A stretch of 64,000 bases of DNA from Nocardioides campestrisoli (lineage in GTDB: Bacteria > Actinomycetota > Actinomycetes > Propionibacteriales > Nocardioidaceae): the NCBI RefSeq assembly GCF_013624435.2, contig NZ_CP061768.1:2200001-2264000 (forward strand), written 5' to 3'. Below, piece by piece: positions 42,902 through 53,298 of the stretch. Position 1 is the stretch's first letter. The number at the start of each line of letters is the position of its first letter. The notes beneath the pieces are model-generated. The model did not search any database. It had not been told where the DNA came from and worked only from the letters and a program-made list of their open reading frames with translations. A program made the translations under genes and the position numbers.

Positions 42902-43446
42902 CCGGTGGCGGTGTAGTCGCCCTTGAAGTAGAGCAGCGCATCCCCCTCGCGGTCGACCTGCAGGTGCTGGACCCGGCCGAGCACCACGTGGTGGTCCCCG
43001 CCGTCGTGCACGGCCTCCAGCGTGCACTCCAGGTGGGCCAGCACGCCGTCCAGCACCGGGCTGCCCGACTCCGCGGAGGGCCGCCACCCGACCTGGGCGA
43101 ACTTGTCGATCCCGCGGCTGGCCATCGCGTGCGAGACGTCGGCCTGGTCGGCTGCCAGGACGTTGACGCAGAAGCGGCCGGCGCGCTCGATCAGCGGCCA
43201 GGCGCGTGAGGCCCGGGAGGGGCAGAACAGCACCAGCGGCGGGTCGAGCGAGACGCTGGTGAAGCTCTGGCAGGTGAGCCCGACCGGCACACCGTCGTGG
43301 GTCGCGGTCACCACGGTGATCCCGGAGGCGAACCGCCCCAGGACGTCACGGAAGCGAGCGTGGTCGACGAGGCCGTCGGCCTCGGGATAGAGGTCGTCGT
43401 CCGGTTGCCAGGGCACGGCCCGCCCGTACGTCGTCATGGCGACCAT
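42886..43446 (-). CDS. Flavin reductase-family FMN protein
   Basis: The protein has 186 residues. FRDVLGRFASGITVVTA and GLTCQSFTSVSLDPPLVLFC are typical of HpaC/NADH:flavin reductases that feed two-component monooxygenases. DHHVVLGRVQHLQ follows near the C-terminus. The start may be ATG 43446 or ATG 43437 (MTTYGRAVP). The antiporter gene upstream on the same strand runs about 100 bp into it in another frame. No partner monooxygenase is in the window. Confidence 0.85.
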   Translation of the reverse strand: MVAMTTYGRAVPWQPDDDLYPEADGLVDHARFRDVLGRFASGITVVTATHDGVPVGLTCQSFTSVSLDPPLVLFCPSRASRAWPLIERAGRFCVNVLAADQADVSHAMASRGIDKFAQVGWRPSAESGSPVLDGVLAHLECTLEAVHDGGDHHVVLGRVQHLQVDREGDALLYFKGDYTATGQSNV

Positions 43447-44977
43447 TGTTGCGCCTGCCCGGTTGTCGGCCCTCGGGTGGCTCCTGGGGCGGCCCGGCCC
43501 CGGGCTCCTCGTCCAGCCAGACCGCGAGCCTGCCCTGGCGGCTGATCGCCTGCAGGCGACGCTCCGTCTGGTTGCGCACGCGCTCGGGGACCACCAGGAG
43601 GAGCTGGTCCCCCGGGCGCAGCGAGGTGTGCCGGTCGGGCACGCTCACCTTGCCCTCGCGCCCGACGAGGGCGAGCACCGCCCCGGAGGGCAGCCGCAGG
43701 TCGTCGGCGAAGACCCCGGCCAACCGGGACCCGGGGGGCACCTCGAACTGGAGCAGGCTGGCGTCGATCGACTCCAGCGGCGCCGACTCGACCTCGATCT
43801 CGTGCGCCCGCTCGACCACGACACCCGTGCGCCGGGCCAGCCAGGGCAACGACGGCGCCTGGATCAGCACGAAGGTCGTGACCAGGAGGAAGACCACGTC
43901 GAAGATCTGCTCCGCCTCCGGCAGCCCTTGGGTGATCGGGATCGTGGCCAGCACGATCGGGACCGCGCCCCGCAGGCCCGCCCAGGAGAGGAAGACCTGG
44001 TGGCGCCATGGCACCCGCCACCACACCGAGCAGAGCGCCACGGAGAGCGGCCGCGCGACGAAGGTCAGTCCCACCCCGACGATCAGCGCCGGCAGCACGG
44101 CGTCGGCGAGCCGGTTCGGGCTGGCCAGCAGGCCGAGCAGGACGAAGAGCCCGATCTGCGCCAGCCAGCCCATCCCGTCGGCGAAGCCGGCCGTCGCCTG
44201 GTGGTGCGGGAGCCGGGCGTTGCCGAGCCACATGCCGGCCACGTAGATCGCCATCAGGCCACTGCCGCCCAGCACGCCGGCGGTCGAGAAGGCCAGGAAC
44301 AGGATCGCGAACGTGGCCAGCGGGTAGAGGCCCGCCGCGGGGAGGGCGCTGCGGGAGAGCAGCCACTGCCCGCACATCGCGACCACCAGCCCGGTGACCA
44401 GACCCACGACCAGCTGGAAGACCACCAGGGCGGCGATCTCCAGCCCTTGTGCCTCGTACCAGGCGTCGCTGGCCACCACCGTGACCAGGATGATCACCGG
44501 GGGGTCGTTGAAGCCCGACTCGGCCTCCAGCGTCGCCCGCAGCCGGGGGCGCACCGGGAGCCGCCGCATGATGGAGAACGTCGCGGCCGCGTCGGTCGAG
44601 CCCACCACCGCTCCGAGCAGCAGGGCGGTGCGCGGGTCGACGTCCAGGGCGACGTAGGCGATCAGGGCGGTGACCGCCACGCTGGCGGCCACCCCGACCG
44701 TGGCGAGCATCCCCGCCAGGCCGACCACCGGCCGGATCACGTCCCAGCGCGTGCTGAAGCCGCCCTCGGCGAGGATCACCGCCAGCGCCAGCGTGCTGAG
44801 CACCATCGTGAGCTCGAGGTCCTCGAACTGCAGCCCGAGCCCCGCCTCCCCGATGGCCAGACCGATGACCAGGTAGAGCAACAGACTCGGCAGTCCGGCG
44901 CGGGCGGAGACGCGCACGGCCGCCACCCCGGTCAGCAGGACGAGGGCAGCGCCGCCGATCACGAGGTTCAGGTCCAT
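43346..44977 (-). CDS. K+/H+ antiporter of the CPA1 type with C-terminal RCK_C domain
   Basis: The protein has 543 residues. About twelve transmembrane helices span residues 1-390, with GSTDAAATFSIMRR and ESGFNDPPVIILVTVV carrying the ion-binding Asp residues and FLSWAGLRGAVPIVLA. A TrkA-C/RCK_C domain (EVPPGSRLAGVFADDLRLP...LRPGDQLLLVVPE) follows. It resembles NhaP2/CvrA potassium-proton antiporters. The last 45 or so residues are Arg/Gly/Pro-rich and overlap the flavin reductase gene by about 100 bp, which suggests an original stop was lost nearby. ATG 44977 has GGAGAGG upstream. Confidence 0.88.
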   Translation of the reverse strand: MDLNLVIGGAALVLLTGVAAVRVSARAGLPSLLLYLVIGLAIGEAGLGLQFEDLELTMVLSTLALAVILAEGGFSTRWDVIRPVVGLAGMLATVGVAASVAVTALIAYVALDVDPRTALLLGAVVGSTDAAATFSIMRRLPVRPRLRATLEAESGFNDPPVIILVTVVASDAWYEAQGLEIAALVVFQLVVGLVTGLVVAMCGQWLLSRSALPAAGLYPLATFAILFLAFSTAGVLGGSGLMAIYVAGMWLGNARLPHHQATAGFADGMGWLAQIGLFVLLGLLASPNRLADAVLPALIVGVGLTFVARPLSVALCSVWWRVPWRHQVFLSWAGLRGAVPIVLATIPITQGLPEAEQIFDVVFLLVTTFVLIQAPSLPWLARRTGVVVERAHEIEVESAPLESIDASLLQFEVPPGSRLAGVFADDLRLPSGAVLALVGREGKVSVPDRHTSLRPGDQLLLVVPERVRNQTERRLQAISRQGRLAVWLDEEPGAGPPQEPPEGRQPGRRNNGRHDDVRAGRALATGRRPLSRGRRPRRPRSLP

Positions 44978-45127
44978 GTTGGTGCTGATCCTCTCCCGCC
45001 ACCGGGCCCGGAACCATGGGGAGTCGTCCCCAGGTCTTCGCGTTCCACCTGGTCCCCCGGCGTCCGCATCCGGCGTCCGCCCACCCTGGCGTGGACACCG
45101 GCGATGAGCGTGGGGAAGGGTGGGCGC

Positions 45128-46119
45128 ATGGCCTCCGCCCCCCGGCTCTCCCTCGCCACGCGGGTGATCCTGATCAACGGGCTGCTGCTGGCCGTGGGCG
45201 CGGTGTTGCTGATCCTCTCCCCGGCCTCGGTCTCGTCCCGGCCCTCCACCCACCAGGTGCTCGTGCTGCTCGGCGGCCTGGTGCTGCTGCTGCTCGCCGA
45301 CGTGCTGCTGGTCCGGCGGGCCGTGCTCCCGCTGGACCGCCTGGTCGAGCAGCTCGACCACGCCCGGAGCACCGAGCCGCTGGTGCGCCTCTCCGGCCCC
45401 GAACGCGGGCCGGCCGGGCGGCTGGCCCGGTCCATCGACGACCTGCTCGACCGGATCGAGGCGAGCCGGCGGGAGAACGCGGCCGCGGCGTCCGCCGCCC
45501 AGGAGGCGGAGCGGAGCCGGATCGCCCAGGAGCTGCACGACGGGGTCGGCCAGTCCATGACCGCGGTGCTGCTGGAGCTGACAGCCCTGGCCGCCACCGC
45601 GCCGCCGGAGGCCCGGAACTCCCTGGAGCGGGTGCGCGAGGGCGTCCGGGCCAGCCTGGACGAGGTGCGGTCGGTCGCCCGGCACCTGAGGCCGCACGTG
45701 CTCGAGGACCTTGGCCTGCGCAGCGCCCTGGCCGCACTCACCAACGACCTGTTCGGAGCGGGCGACACCCTGGTGCGCCGCGGCGTCCTCCCGGGCCTGC
45801 CGCCGCTGAGCGACGAGGTGGAGCTGGTGGTCTTCCGGGTGGCCCAGGAGGCGTTGACCAACGTCGCCCGGCACGCCGGGGCCAGGACGGTGGACGTGCA
45901 GCTGGGCGTCAGCGGCGACCAGCTGGTGCTGACCGTGGCCGACGACGGCAAGGGGCTGGCGGGTCGGCGCGAGGGCGTCGGCACCCGGGGCATGCGCGAG
46001 CGGGCCGCCCTGGTCGGCGGCCGGCTGGAGGTCGCCGGCCAGGACGGGGGCGGCACCCGGGTCACCCTCACGATCCCGCTGGCCACCGGCCAGCCGACGC
46101 CGGCGTCCGAGGTCGCCGG

Positions 46120-46123
<4 letters not shown>
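45128..46123 (+). CDS. Sensor histidine kinase, NarL-group (HisKA_3)
   Basis: The protein has 331 residues. Two transmembrane helices (about 10-30 and 40-60) are separated by a very short loop, followed by a HAMP-like stretch. The phosphoacceptor helix is ERSRIAQELHDGVGQSMTA with the histidine in ELHDG, and the ATPase has EALTNVARHAGA, VADDGKGL and GVGTRGMRERAALVGG. With almost no extracellular domain it probably senses a membrane or internal signal. Its stop overlaps the regulator start (ATGA). Confidence 0.92.
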
Positions 46124-48554
<2,431 letters not shown>

Positions 48555-48565
<11 letters not shown>

Positions 48566-49274
48566 CGGGCTTGGTGAAGTAGAGCACCATGCTCTTGCCG
48601 ATCAGCGGGTCGAGGACCTTGCCGGCCACCTGCAGCACCTTGGGCTGCTTCATGATCTCCCAGACCAGCAGCTTGTGGTACGCCTTGGCCAGCGGGTGGT
48701 CGTCCTTCTCGACGCCGACCGCGCACTTGATCCACCAGTACGGCGAGTGCAGGCCGTGGGCGTAGGCGACGCCGTCGTGGCGCATCCCGGCCTTGCTGAT
48801 CTTGTCGATCAGCTCCTTGTCGGTGTAGATCCGGATGTGCCCGCCGGGGGTGTTGTGGTAGTCCTCGGAGAGCTTCCAGTTGATCACCTCGGGCAGCCAC
48901 CGCGGCACCGAGACGGCCAGCGTCCCGCCGGGGCGCAGCACGCGGACCAGCTCGTCGATCGCCTGGATGTCGGCGGGGATGTGCTCCAGCACCTCGGCGG
49001 CGACGATCCGGTCGAACTCGCCGTCGGCGAACGGCAGGGCGAGCGCGTCGCCCTCCTTGACGTCGGCCTCGGCGCCCTCGGGCACCTCCCCGGCCTCCTT
49101 CATCGCCACGAAGAGCTCGCGCACACCGGCGAGCTCGTCGGCGTCCTGGTCGAAGGCGATGACGTCGGCGCCCCGGCGGTACATCTCGAACGCGTGCCGT
49201 CCGGCGCCGCACCCCATGTCGAGGACCCGGTCCCCCGCCTTCACTCCCAGCCGGTCGAAGTCAACGGTCAGCAC
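48555..49274 (-). CDS. Class I SAM-dependent methyltransferase
   Basis: The protein has 239 residues. VLDMGCGAGRHAFEMYRRG is the SAM motif I, with EFDRIVAAEVLEHI and VLRPGGTLAVSVPRW of the Methyltransf_11 type. The C-terminal half has extra aromatic segments (YHNTPGGHIRIYTDKEL, HSPYWWIKCAVG). The GTG start overlaps the glycosyltransferase gene by 14 bp. It probably methylates a product of that enzyme. Confidence 0.85.
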
Positions 49275-50529
49275 GGGGCTCCCCCTCTGCGGCCTTCTCG
49301 GCCCGGTAGTCGGTGATCACTTCGTCGTACGCGCGTGCGGTGGCGGCCGCCACGGCCCGCCAGCTGAACTTCTCCATCACCCGACGGCGTCCCGCCGCGC
49401 CCATCCGGGCCCGGCGCTCGGGGTCGTCGAGCAGGGCGCCGAGGGCGTCCACCAGCTCGTCGACGTCACCGGGCGTGACCAGGTCGGCACACTCCCCGTC
49501 GGGGCCCACGACCTCGGGGATCGCCCCGGCCCGCGAGACCACCAGCGGAGTGGCGCACGCCATCAGCTCGGCGGTGGGCAGCGAGAAGCCCTCGTAGAGC
49601 GAGGGCACGCACGCCACCTCGGCCGAGCCCATGATGTCGACCAGCTCCTGGTCGGAGACGCCGCTGACGAACCGCACGGAGTCCTTGATCGCCAGGGTGT
49701 CGATCAGCTGCTCGGTACGGCCGCCGGGCACCGGCTTGGTGACCAGGAGGAGCTCGACGTCGCGCTCGGTCCGCAGCTTGGCGAACGCCTCCAGCAACGT
49801 CGCGATCCCCTTCATCGGGGCGTCGGCGCTGGCCATCGCCAGGATGCGACCGGCGACCCGCGGCTTCGTCGGTGGCACGAATACGTCGTCGACGCCGAGG
49901 AGCACCACTTCGACCCGGGCCGGCTCGATGCCGAAGTCGCGGACGATGTCGCGCTTGGAGGACTCCGAGGGGGTGAGGATCTTGCGGGCCCGGCGGGCGA
50001 CCTTCCCCTGCATCCGCAGGAAGCCGTACCACCGACGCAGGGAGAGCTTCTTGCGCAGCGTCGGCGCCGCCTCGAGGTCGATGCGGCGGTCGAAGGTGAT
50101 CGGGTGGTGCAGCGTGGTGAGCAGCGGCAGCCCCATCTTCTCGATGTCGAGCATGCCGTAGCCGAGGACCTGGTTGTCGTGGACGACGTCGAAGTCGCGC
50201 ACCCGGTCCTTGAGCAGCCGGGCGACCCGGGTGCTGAAGGTCTTCGGCTCCGGGAAGCCGGCGGTGCACATGGTGAGGAACTCCTCCACGTCCACCCGGT
50301 CGCGGAACTCGCGCAGCTTCGGGACGCGGAACGGGTCGGGCTCCCGGTAGAGGTCGAGCGAGGGGACCTTGGTGAGCCGGACCCCCTCGTCGAGGATCGG
50401 GTACGGCTGGCCGGAGAAGACCTCCACCTCGTGGCCGAGGGCGACCAGCTCTCGGCTCAGGTGCCGGACGTAGATCCCCTGCCCCCCGCAGTGTGGCTTG
50501 CTCCGGTAGGAGAGCAGTGCAACTCGCAA
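49261..50529 (-). CDS. GT4-family glycosyltransferase
   Basis: The protein has 422 residues and a GT-B fold. The N-terminal domain begins MRVALLSYRSKPHCGGQGIY, and the C-terminal nucleotide-sugar domain has KGIATLLEAFAKL, then PSLYEGFSLPTAELMACATPLVVSRAGAIPEVVG with the EGFSLPTAE motif. The start is a TTG after GGAAGGACC. It is the first gene of the operon, divergent from the KstR-like regulator. The acceptor is unknown. Confidence 0.88.
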   Translation of the reverse strand: MRVALLSYRSKPHCGGQGIYVRHLSRELVALGHEVEVFSGQPYPILDEGVRLTKVPSLDLYREPDPFRVPKLREFRDRVDVEEFLTMCTAGFPEPKTFSTRVARLLKDRVRDFDVVHDNQVLGYGMLDIEKMGLPLLTTLHHPITFDRRIDLEAAPTLRKKLSLRRWYGFLRMQGKVARRARKILTPSESSKRDIVRDFGIEPARVEVVLLGVDDVFVPPTKPRVAGRILAMASADAPMKGIATLLEAFAKLRTERDVELLLVTKPVPGGRTEQLIDTLAIKDSVRFVSGVSDQELVDIMGSAEVACVPSLYEGFSLPTAELMACATPLVVSRAGAIPEVVGPDGECADLVTPGDVDELVDALGALLDDPERRARMGAAGRRRVMEKFSWRAVAAATARAYDEVITDYRAEKAAEGEPRADR

Positions 50530-50553
50530 CGACCCGGTCCTTCCTCGATCAGG

Positions 50554-50568
50554 TAGAACGTGTTTCTA
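50554..50568. promoter_or_regulatory. KstR-like operator between the glycosyltransferase operon and the TetR gene
   Basis: TAGAACGTGTTTCTA contains AAC-N2-GTT and fits the mycobacterial KstR consensus TNNAACNNGTTNNA at all but the last position; read as a palindrome its arms are TAGAA and TTCTA. It lies 24 bp from the TTG of the glycosyltransferase and about 100 bp before the regulator start. Confidence 0.6.
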
Positions 50569-50666
50569 TCACGCGGGCCGGTTGGTACCGTCGCCACCCA
50601 GTCGACGCACGAGCCCGATCCCGGGGATCCCCCGGATCGGCGTGCCTGGGTCCATCGGAGGATAAC

Positions 50667-51275
50667 GTGAGTGCCCGCCTCAGCGTCCGCGCGTCTCGAC
50701 GCCGTCCGGCCCCCTCGGCGGCCCAGCTGGAGCGCCGCGACCGGATCCTGGACAGCACCCGGGTCCTGGCCTCCGCGGGCGGCTACGACGCCGTGCAGAT
50801 GCGCGCGGTGGCGGAGGGCGCCGGGGTGGCCCTCGGCACGCTGTACCGCTACTTCCCCTCCAAGGTGCACCTGCTGGTCTGCACCCTGGAGACCGAGCTG
50901 CGCCGGACCCAGGAGCTGTTGGACGCCGCTCCGCCCCCGGCAGGCACCGCGGCCGACCGGGTGCTCGAGGTGCTGCGGGTCGCCGGCACGAACCTGCGCC
51001 ACGACCGTGGGCTGACCGAGGCAGTGACCCGTGCGTTCATGTTCGCCGACTCCTCGGCCAGCGAGGAGATCGCCCGGGTGCTCGACCTGGTCACCGAGCT
51101 GGTCTCCACCGCCGTCGACCCCGGCCGCGTGCCCACGGACCAGGACCGCGAGGTCGCGGGCGTGATCGCGGACCTGTGGCTGGCCGCCCTGATCGGCTGG
51201 GTCACCGGCCGCAGCACCGCCGAGCAGGCGAACGCCCGGATGGCCTCAGGCGTCCGGCTGATCCTGCGAGGCTGA
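50667..51275 (+). CDS. TetR-family regulator closely resembling KstR
   Basis: The protein has 202 residues. The helix-turn-helix GGYDAVQMRAVAEGAGVALGTLYRYFPSKVHLLV is nearly the same as that of mycobacterial KstR, the cholesterol catabolism repressor, and the ligand domain also follows it (LTEAVTRAFMFADSSASEEI, IADLWLAALIGWVTGRS). KstR binds a cholesterol-derived CoA thioester. GTG 50667 has GGAGG 5 nt upstream. No cholesterol ring-degradation cluster is adjacent, so its ligand here may differ. The stop lies in a 14-bp tandem repeat. Confidence 0.85.
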   Translation: MSARLSVRASRRRPAPSAAQLERRDRILDSTRVLASAGGYDAVQMRAVAEGAGVALGTLYRYFPSKVHLLVCTLETELRRTQELLDAAPPPAGTAADRVLEVLRVAGTNLRHDRGLTEAVTRAFMFADSSASEEIARVLDLVTELVSTAVDPGRVPTDQDREVAGVIADLWLAALIGWVTGRSTAEQANARMASGVRLILRG

Positions 51276-51311
51276 TCCTGCGTCGCTGATCCTGGGCCGC
51301 TGGTCCTGCCT
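51256..51311 (+). repeat. Four imperfect 14-bp tandem repeats
   Basis: Units GGCTGATCCTGCGA, GGCTGATCCTGCGT, CGCTGATCCTGGGC and CGCTGGTCCTGCCT run through the 3' end of the TetR gene. The TGA in the second unit is its stop. Confidence 0.8.
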
Positions 51312-51325
51312 GGTCGGCCCTCAGG

Positions 51326-52303
51326 TCAGCCCAGGGCCTCGCTGGAGTGCCCGGGGAACACGTGCGCCTGCGGGTCGAGGGTCACGGCGGCGTTGTTGAC
51401 CGCTGTGGCGGCCTCGCCGAAGCCGACCGCGATCAGCCGGACCTTGCCCGGGTACTCCGCGACGTCGCCCGCGGCGAAGACCCGCGGGAGGTTGGTGCGC
51501 ATGGCGGAGTCGACGACGACGTGGCGCTTGGACACCTCCAGCCCCCACTGCTGCAGGGGTCCCAGGTCCGCGACGAACCCCAGGGCGGCGACCACGGCCT
51601 GGCAGGGCAGCCGGCGAGGTGCCTCTCCGTCGACGGTGACCTCCACCTGCTCCACCCACTCCCCTCCCAGCAGCCCGGTGACCTGGGCCGGGGTGACCAG
51701 CTCGACGCTGGAGTCCTGGACCGCCTCCACGGTGCGGGGGTGCGCCCGGAAGGCGCTGCGGCGGTGCACCAGGACCACCGACCGGGCCACCGGCTCCAGG
51801 TGCTGGGCCCAGTCGAACGCACTGTCCCCGCCCCCCACGATCACCACGTCCTTGTCGACGTACGGCTCGAAGGAGGGCACGAAGAACTCCAGGCCGCGTC
51901 CGCGCCAGCCCTCACCGGAGGGCAGCGGCCGGGGAGTGAACTTGCCGATGCCCGCGGTGACCAGGACGACACCCGCGCGGACGACGCTGCCGTCGTCCAG
52001 CCCGACCTCGACCCCGTCGGCGCGGTGCTCCAGGGTCAGCGCCGTGCGTTCCAGCAGGTACGTCGGCTTGGCCGTGTCCGCCTGGGCCACCAGCCCGGCG
52101 ACCAGGTCGCGGCCCTTCACCCGGGGGAACCCGGCCACGTCCAGGATCGCCTTCTCGGGGTACATCGCGGTGATCTGGCCGCCGAGCTCCGGCAACGAGT
52201 CCACGACCGTCACGCTCAGCCCGCGGAAGCCCGCGTAGTAGGTGGCGAAGAGTCCGGTGGGCCCAGCGCCCAGCACCAGCAGATCGGTCTCGACGACGCT
52301 CAC
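51326..52303 (-). CDS. Type 2 ferredoxin/flavodoxin-NADP+ reductase (thioredoxin reductase-like)
   Basis: The protein has 325 residues. FAD motif VLGAGPTGLFATYYAGFRG, then GQITAMYPEKAILDVAGFP typical of the YumC/type 2 FNR group, NADP motif VIVGGGDSAFDWA, and the closing FAD segment VFAAGDVAEYPGKVRLIAVGFGEA. There is no CxxC, so it is not a thioredoxin reductase. The start is GTG with AAGGGA upstream. It supplies electrons to or from ferredoxins. Confidence 0.92.
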   Translation of the reverse strand: MSVVETDLLVLGAGPTGLFATYYAGFRGLSVTVVDSLPELGGQITAMYPEKAILDVAGFPRVKGRDLVAGLVAQADTAKPTYLLERTALTLEHRADGVEVGLDDGSVVRAGVVLVTAGIGKFTPRPLPSGEGWRGRGLEFFVPSFEPYVDKDVVIVGGGDSAFDWAQHLEPVARSVVLVHRRSAFRAHPRTVEAVQDSSVELVTPAQVTGLLGGEWVEQVEVTVDGEAPRRLPCQAVVAALGFVADLGPLQQWGLEVSKRHVVVDSAMRTNLPRVFAAGDVAEYPGKVRLIAVGFGEAATAVNNAAVTLDPQAHVFPGHSSEALG

Positions 52304-52395
52304 GGGGATCCCTTCGGCCGGTGGCGGGGCGAGCGCTCAGGGCGCCCAGACTGCCAGGTATAGCACCGTCTGCCCCCTCCTGGCGCCGATCGCAG

Positions 52396-52401
52396 TAGCC
52401 T
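52396..52401 (+). promoter_or_regulatory. -10 box TAGCCT, leaderless start of the small upstream ORF
   Basis: TAGCCT, 6 nt, then ATG 52408. Confidence 0.5.
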
Positions 52402-52407
52402 CGCCGG

Positions 52408-52470
52408 ATGATCGCCCAGTCCGCTGCGACCCGACCTCGCCCCTGTCAGGTGTGGGAGGACGGGCGGTGA
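52408..52470 (+). CDS. 20-codon upstream ORF coupled to the ion-channel gene
   Basis: ATG 52408 opens a 20-residue frame beginning MIAQSAATRPRPCQ and ending with TGA 52468-52470, which overlaps the channel start GTG 52467-52469 (GTGA). It has a leaderless -10 geometry and contains the channel's GGGAGG ribosome binding site. It could be a leader peptide that controls channel translation by coupling. It has no recognisable similarity and is too short for codon statistics. Confidence 0.4.
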   Translation: MIAQSAATRPRPCQVWEDGR

Positions 52471-53138
52471 GCAGCCCGCGCCTGCTCCGCGTGGTCCGCA
52501 CCCACCCGTCCGCCGGCCTGCTGGCCGCGCAGCTCGTGGCGGTCCTGGCCTACCCCTTCCTGGACCACACGGTCGTCGGCCGGGCGGTGCTCGGGGTGGT
52601 CAACATGGTCGTCGTGCTGGCCGCCGTGCTGGCGGTCCGACGCACCCCGGTCTTCGGTTGGGTGATCCTGGTGCTCGGCCTGCCCGCCTTGGTGCTCACC
52701 GTGCTGGAGGCGACCTTGCCGGACCACGACACGATCGTGCTGATCTCGGCCGTGCTGCACGCGCCGTTCTACCTCTACGTCTCCTACGCGATGGTCCGCT
52801 ACCTCTACGAGGACGACCGGGTGACCCGCGACGAGCTGTTCGCCACGGGCGCGGCGTTCACCGTCGTCGCCTGGGCGTTCGCGTACGTGTTCGCTGCCGT
52901 GCAGGTGGTGTGGCCCGGCTCGTTCGCCGGGGCGAGCGGGAACGACCTGCCGTGGTTCGACCTGCTCTTCCTCTCCTTCACCAACCTGACCAGCGTCGGG
53001 CTCTCGGACGTGCTGCCCGTGCTCGACCACGCCCGCTCGGTGGTGATGGTGCAGCAGGTGGTCGGCGTGCTCTACATCGCTCTGGTGGTCTCCCGGCTGG
53101 TCGGCCTGACGGTCGCCCGGGCCCGCAGCGTCCCCTGA
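52467..53138 (+). CDS. Ion channel-like membrane protein with altered selectivity filter
   Basis: The protein has 223 residues. Several N-terminal hydrophobic helices are followed by a two-helix potassium-channel-like pore: WFDLLFLSFTNLTSVGLSD is the pore helix and filter, then an outer-to-inner helix VMVQQVVGVLYIALVVSRLVGL. The filter reads TSVGLSD where classical channels have TTVGYGD, so ion selectivity may be relaxed. The GTG start has GGGAGG upstream and is overlapped by the stop of the small ORF. Confidence 0.75.
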   Translation: MSSPRLLRVVRTHPSAGLLAAQLVAVLAYPFLDHTVVGRAVLGVVNMVVVLAAVLAVRRTPVFGWVILVLGLPALVLTVLEATLPDHDTIVLISAVLHAPFYLYVSYAMVRYLYEDDRVTRDELFATGAAFTVVAWAFAYVFAAVQVVWPGSFAGASGNDLPWFDLLFLSFTNLTSVGLSDVLPVLDHARSVVMVQQVVGVLYIALVVSRLVGLTVARARSVP

Positions 53139-53216
53139 CCGGCTGTCCCGTGGGTGCGGGCAGAGAGCGCAAAACCTCTGGCGGGAACGACAGAGGGACG
53201 GAACAGTCTGCTTGAC

Positions 53217-53237
53217 CGCCTCGCGCACAGCGAGGCG
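53217..53237 (+). terminator. Strong hairpin downstream of the ion-channel gene
   Basis: CGCCTCGC and GCGAGGCG form a perfect 8-bp stem with a 5-nt loop, 79 bp after the channel stop. There is no T-run. It could equally act in the leader of the next gene. Confidence 0.5.
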
Positions 53238-53298
53238 CACGTGACGACTCGCGGGCGTGGTCCGACCCGGGTGCCGTCGAGTGACGGAGGCGATCACA

